This document shows, piece after piece, positions 60,401 to 64,000 of a stretch of DNA of 64,000 nucleotides. Each line of letters starts with the position of its first letter. Positions within the stretch are counted from its first letter, which is position 1. This DNA comes from Caprimulgus europaeus (taxonomy: Eukaryota; Chordata; Aves; Caprimulgiformes; Caprimulgidae). The stretch lies in the NCBI GenBank assembly GCA_907165065.1, contig OU015524.1:24970295-25034294 (forward strand), in the 5' to 3' direction. The position numbers were made by a program, and so were the translations under genes. The notes beneath the pieces were generated by a model that did not search any database, was not told the DNA's origin, and saw nothing but the letters and a program-made list of their open reading frames with translations.

Positions 60401-62807
60401 GTTTAGATTACTCAATACCTTTCGTTTCCTTTTTTCATTTCCCTATGTTTTGGAAAGCCTTGAACACTGAGGAATATAATGCTGTCCATGTAAAGCTGAA
60501 CTCCTGCTGGCAACTTTCATTTAACTGTTGTGTCAGTCTTTCTGTAAAACTGGAATAATCCAAGTAATTATTTTTACTTAACTCCTTCCTTGCCATTTCA
60601 CAGGGTCACCAGTCCTCTAATCCCAATACCCCACTGTAAGAATGCTTCATTATGGACATATCCTTCTTTTAGTGAATGTCCATTCACAGCCCTCTGTGGT
60701 GTGTTTAAAGAGGCTGCTGTTGGACTGTGTTTCCTTCCAAACTCTGAAGGATGGTACATTTTGGAATCCATGTCCATACATGGATTGTGTGTTCCTAAAC
60801 CATGTCTGATCAGCACGATGCAGATGGACAATGTAACAAAAGACCATCTCTTCCTGCTTCATAATGAACTTGACTTCAAAGCAGAACGCTGTGTTTAACC
60901 TTGAAAGGATTTAGGGGTGTGTGAACCATCTAATGTTGTATCCTACTGCGGGCACTGGTGAAACCTTACAGCAAAATAATAGTAGTGGAGGTGATGCTGC
61001 TTAGTTCCCAGGAGCACGCTTGCCTGTCTGCTGATGTTAAGTTTTTGTTGGTGGCATAGCACTGCAGTCAGAATAATGGCAGAGAACATGCCAATGGGTT
61101 TTATCATAATTTTTAAGAGTTTAACCCTTGAGTAAAGAATTTATATTGCTTGGAAATCAATTGTCAAAACCATGTGTTGTGTTGATGATCTTACCATATT
61201 GCAACTGCAATCAGATATATGCCATTTCCCCCCAGTATCCTGCCCCTGCTGTCTGCTGCAGTGTTCCTGAAAGCTTCTTTTTCTTTCTTGTCTTATTAAC
61301 CCAGCAGTTCACGTTGTTTACGCTTGGTTCTTTTTCACTGTTGTTGTTAATGCTTGGTAAGTTAAGCCAGGAGAAAAATGTAGCCTCTGTTGTAAAAGCT
61401 GACTTGTTGGAGCTGTAAGAGTATTTTTTCCCTCTCCTTAAAATGGGTTTCCTGCATCTCATTTTCTCCACAGTCGAATTTCTGAGCTTGAAACGTTTGA
61501 AAACAGACCTTTTTTTTTTTTTCTTTTTTCAAACTGTTCTCTTCCTTTATGTCAAATACTGTCTTTGTGTCTCATGTTTTATATAAACTGTAGGTTTTCT
61601 AGTGAGAAACTTTGTGGCTTGCTATCGTTGAGACTGCTAGACTACTACATTTTAAGTGATACTGAGTAATAGTAGTAAGATAAAACACACGAGCTGTGGT
61701 CCTCAGTGCCACAATGAAGGGGATGTGTTCTGGGTTTAAGTTTTATGCAGAGACTCCTGCGTTTCTGTCCGATTTCTAAGAAGTTGATAGCAAGTAGTAG
61801 GGGGAGAGTGTTGTGTTTCAGAAGTTTATTTGTGCTTTATGTTTTTCTGTAGATGCTTACATTGCAGATCTGAAGCAGGTGACAGAAATGGCATCCAAAC
61901 AGATCAGCGGAGCAATGAAGGTGAGATCTGTGTGCTCCAACAGAGTATTTTTTTCTTTTCTTGATCTGGTAGTATGTTATAAAACAGGAGTTCTAACTCA
62001 AGTTGGTGATAGTTTTGTACAAAAAAGCCTGTGTGTGTACTTTTGAAGCAACTCCATCTTTAGGTTTGGACTGCTGAAGTGACATCTGTAAAGCATCCCC
62101 CTCACACGGTAATAAGGAAGATTACGCTCAGGCTATGGGAAATACTTTTTTACAGAGATTTTGGAACCTATAGCATCTGTAAAATAAAACATCTTTTGAA
62201 GACCTGTGCAACTTCATATGGCACGTGATGTTTATTACTCAAGTATCAGCTTAGACACGAACCGTGGTGTTCCTGTGTTACCTATTCAGCTCAGAGGTGT
62301 AATGAGGGAGTGTTTAAACTCGGCGTGCTCTTTGCATGGCCTCGAAGTGCAGACCCTGGTCACTGTTAGGCTGGTAGCTCTGTGTTCCCAACCTTCACCT
62401 GCCATCCTAGGGGTCATCTCTGCAGACACTGAAGCTTTTGTGCCTGCCAGAATCTCATTAGCGTATTTCATTCACTGTGGCCATTACTTTTCCCATGTAA
62501 CTTGAGATATTTGGGTTTGTTTTTGCAGTCTCTCCCAGCGCTAATAGAAAGAGCAGAAGGTTTTTCCCAAGCGTTAACTTGGCAGCCAACCTTGGAACTC
62601 TGCAAGCTGCGGCAAGAAGTCTTTGCTGGTTGCAAGGCGAAGGAGGAAAATGACATCCAAAATTTCGTATCACCGGGAGAAATGACACCAACAGACGCTG
62701 ATATCAGTAAAAATTCTTGTGTTGTGCTAAAAAGAAAAAAAGCTGTAGGTTCACCAGAAAGAAGACGCTACCCACTTCGACGGAGGAAGATTACTCCCAG
62801 TGCATGA
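51487..62807 (+). CDS. NSL1: NSL1, MIS12 kinetochore complex subunit (6 coding exons, 274 aa)
   Basis: NSL1 joins MIS12, PMF1 and DSN1 in the rod-shaped MIS12 complex, which links CENP-C/CENP-T chromatin to NDC80. Coding exons: 51487-51702, 52001-52076, 56092-56222, 59131-59185, 61853-61920, 62529-62807. They sum to 825 bp in phase with stop TGA at 62805-62807; human NSL1 has 281 aa. Residues 1-30 are a Pro/Ala/Gly-rich head. Family blocks are RVRCCSRRS (33-41), ETAVRENVTINGQPW (75-89), IKILEDQFDELIVETAAKRK (101-120), PRKIL (123-127), SLPALIERAEGFSQ (183-196) and LRQEVF (about 209-214). The middle (KLYQPVVASEE onward) is poorly conserved against human. The C-terminus is basic (RRRYPLRRRKI), like human PLRPKKI. 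The start ATG sits in an E2F/YY1 motif cluster of the shared promoter. Introns carry four CR1 fragments. All splice ends are GT/AG. Confidence 0.95.
52858..53040 (-). mobile_element. CR1 LINE internal fragment (antisense)
   Basis: The reverse complement of CR1: CTTTCTCTTCTCAAGGCTGA, ACAAACCCAGCTCCCTCAGC and CTTCTCATACATCCTGTACT match the GAGGAGC...GAGCTGGG...TTCAGCCT block. Diverged and truncated at both ends. It lies in NSL1 intron 2, just before an oppositely oriented CR1. Confidence 0.85.
53080..54045 (+). mobile_element. CR1 LINE, long old copy (sense)
   Basis: About 965 bp run from the end of the CR1 reverse transcriptase region (AGAGTTCCTCAGGTGTCTGC-like, then GAGCCTGTTCTTTTTAATGT and TTTGCAGCTGTTACCAAGCA) through GCAGGGGTGCAGGATGAAAA and GTTGCCCAGAGAGCTTATG towards the 3' end. 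The sense reading frame is broken throughout and it is strongly diverged, so this is an old inactive copy. The terminal octamer tail is not evident. It occupies NSL1 intron 2. Confidence 0.85.
56615..56843 (+). mobile_element. CR1 LINE fragment (3' end, sense)
   Basis: AGGTTTAGGTTGGATATGAA, GGGAAATTTCTTCACAAAAA, GCACTGGAACAGGCTGCCCA, GATTTGATGATCTTAAAGGT and TGTGATTCTATAG give a clear CR1 3' end of about 229 bp, lightly to moderately diverged. It is in NSL1 intron 3. Confidence 0.95.
57225..57538 (+). mobile_element. CR1 LINE fragment (3' end, sense)
   Basis: GGACAAGAGGCAGTGGGCAC, GAAATACAGGACATTCCTTT, an A/C-rich expansion around 57277-57330, GGTTGCTCTGCGAGACTGTG, GGCTGGACTAGACTGTCTTC and CTATTCTATGATTCTATA. 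The A/C-rich tract inside the CR1 body is a local simple-repeat expansion. NSL1 intron 3. Confidence 0.93.
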
Positions 62808-64000
62808 ATGTCTCATGTAGTATTTTCAGATTGAAAACTCAGTTGTACTCTTATTCAGTGTGCTCAGTCTTTTTTCCTAAATCTTTGTCTCCCCTCCAAT
62901 TCAGTGCTATACAAGGGGCCTTCCTTAATTCCTTGGTCTTTGATCCTTTATTTTTACTGTTACACTGATGATATATGAAAGTCTGTGCCTACCAGTAGCA
63001 TCTAATATCCAATGAGTATATTTGCCAGTTACCTCTCATCTTTTGCTTTTTTATTACAGCGTTTAGCTTGAGTCCTCACGCTTTTCAGAGCTGTGCACAT
63101 GCTTTATGTATGTGGGCAATCCACTATGCTCACTTACGTTAAGGATGTCTCTCAGGAGGTTGGAGAATGTCTAGTTCTCCTCATGCACCTTCATTTATTA
63201 CCGAGTTGAGTGGCTGTTTTTTAAATAAAGAAATTCACATTGGAGTATATTGGAAGCACCAGATTTGAGATGATGTAACAGTTTTTAGAAAATCCATATA
63301 CAAATGTGACGTTGGTCCCTGGTATTCCACCTCTCCTGAAGTTAGCTCAGCTGGGCTTCTTTATAGTCGTGTTTGTTTAAACTTGGATTTTTAGTAATTG
63401 TGGGTATTCACTTGCAGTGTGTTCTTCTGACCAAGGGTTCAGCCATCCACATCTTGCCGTCTGATATTTCGTTTCATGGAGTCCAATTATGCAGTCTGGG
63501 GGTTTCCTGGACAATGTTTCTGCACGTTACAGGATCTTGACTTGGGTCATGTATGCATTTGTGATATTTGTGACTAAACTTTAAAGATCAGTATAGGCTA
63601 CCAGTAAATGTTGTTAGGTTGAGCTAACTTACCTTTTTTTTTCTTTACAGATTAGTACCTAGACAGTGGCACAGTAGTACTAAACTGAGCATTGTGCCTT
63701 AACCATTCGTAACTTTTCTGGTTTATGATTGCATGTGCTTGCAGTAAATACTCTTGCCTAATGGGTAACATATTTCTTACACAGTAAATCGAGGGGGTTT
63801 TTTAGAAGCTTTATTAATGAAATGTACTCTGGTAAGGAAAATAGATCCTATGTAATGTCTGAGAGACTGAAAACTTTCAAGAAAACTTGTGACAGATTTT
63901 AGCATCATTTATTTTGTAAAGGTGAGCATCTGTACCGAGCCTTTGTATATTTAATCACATGTAAATATTTGTTTCCTGTCGCTCTTGTATATACAAACGT
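62808..64000 (+). other. NSL1: NSL1 3' UTR and downstream sequence to the window edge
   Basis: Follows the NSL1 stop. An AATAAA at 63224-63229 lies about 420 bp after the stop and is the first good polyadenylation signal; GT-rich sequence follows near 63306-63318. The remaining 750 bp are AT-rich, repeat-free and may be an extended 3' UTR or the start of the next intergenic space. No exon of another gene was recognised. Confidence 0.6.

Overview
This is nuclear DNA from a bird. Several interspersed repeats are CR1 LINE fragments with the avian 3' end (a 'TTCCAACC' core followed by 'ATTCTATGAT'-like octamers). One LTR-like block resembles avian ERVL LTRs. Four vertebrate genes can be recognised from their exons. 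I could not determine the order or species. There are no prokaryotic features.

Layout, left to right. Bases 1-1806 hold the first coding exon of VASH2 (minus strand, 100 codons) and part of its first intron; the rest of VASH2 lies left of the window. A CpG-rich promoter block covers about 1.2-2.35 kb. Bases 2.36-10.9 kb are intergenic and contain one long CR1 copy. FLVCR1 (minus strand) has ten coding exons from 25858 down to 15172, encoding 519 aa, with a probable long AT-rich 3' UTR below 15171. Its promoter is a CpG island interrupted by an 86-bp AT microsatellite. Bases 26.7-46.2 kb contain no gene I can recognise, only CR1 fragments and an ERVL-like LTR fossil. TATDN3 (minus strand) has ten coding exons from 51401 down to 46251, encoding 275 aa. 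NSL1 (plus strand) has six coding exons from 51487 to 62807, encoding 274 aa, followed by 3' UTR to the right edge. TATDN3 and NSL1 are head to head, with only 85 bp between their start codons.

The gene order and orientations match the human 1q32.3 block NSL1-TATDN3-(SPATA45)-FLVCR1-VASH2, read in reverse. I could not find SPATA45. All exon joins were checked by hand for GT/AG ends and reading-frame phase. The three complete coding sequences each sum to a whole number of codons with one terminal stop.

The genes are unrelated housekeeping or regulatory genes rather than a pathway. VASH2 is a tubulin carboxypeptidase, FLVCR1 a choline/heme transporter, TATDN3 a TatD-type metal-dependent deoxyribonuclease and NSL1 a subunit of the kinetochore MIS12 complex. 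I found no undescribed system. The notable points are regulatory and structural: the compact shared promoter, a triple tandem splice acceptor, a weak acceptor, a changed HP1-type motif in NSL1, inverted CR1 copies in an NSL1 intron, and AT or palindromic DNA in FLVCR1.
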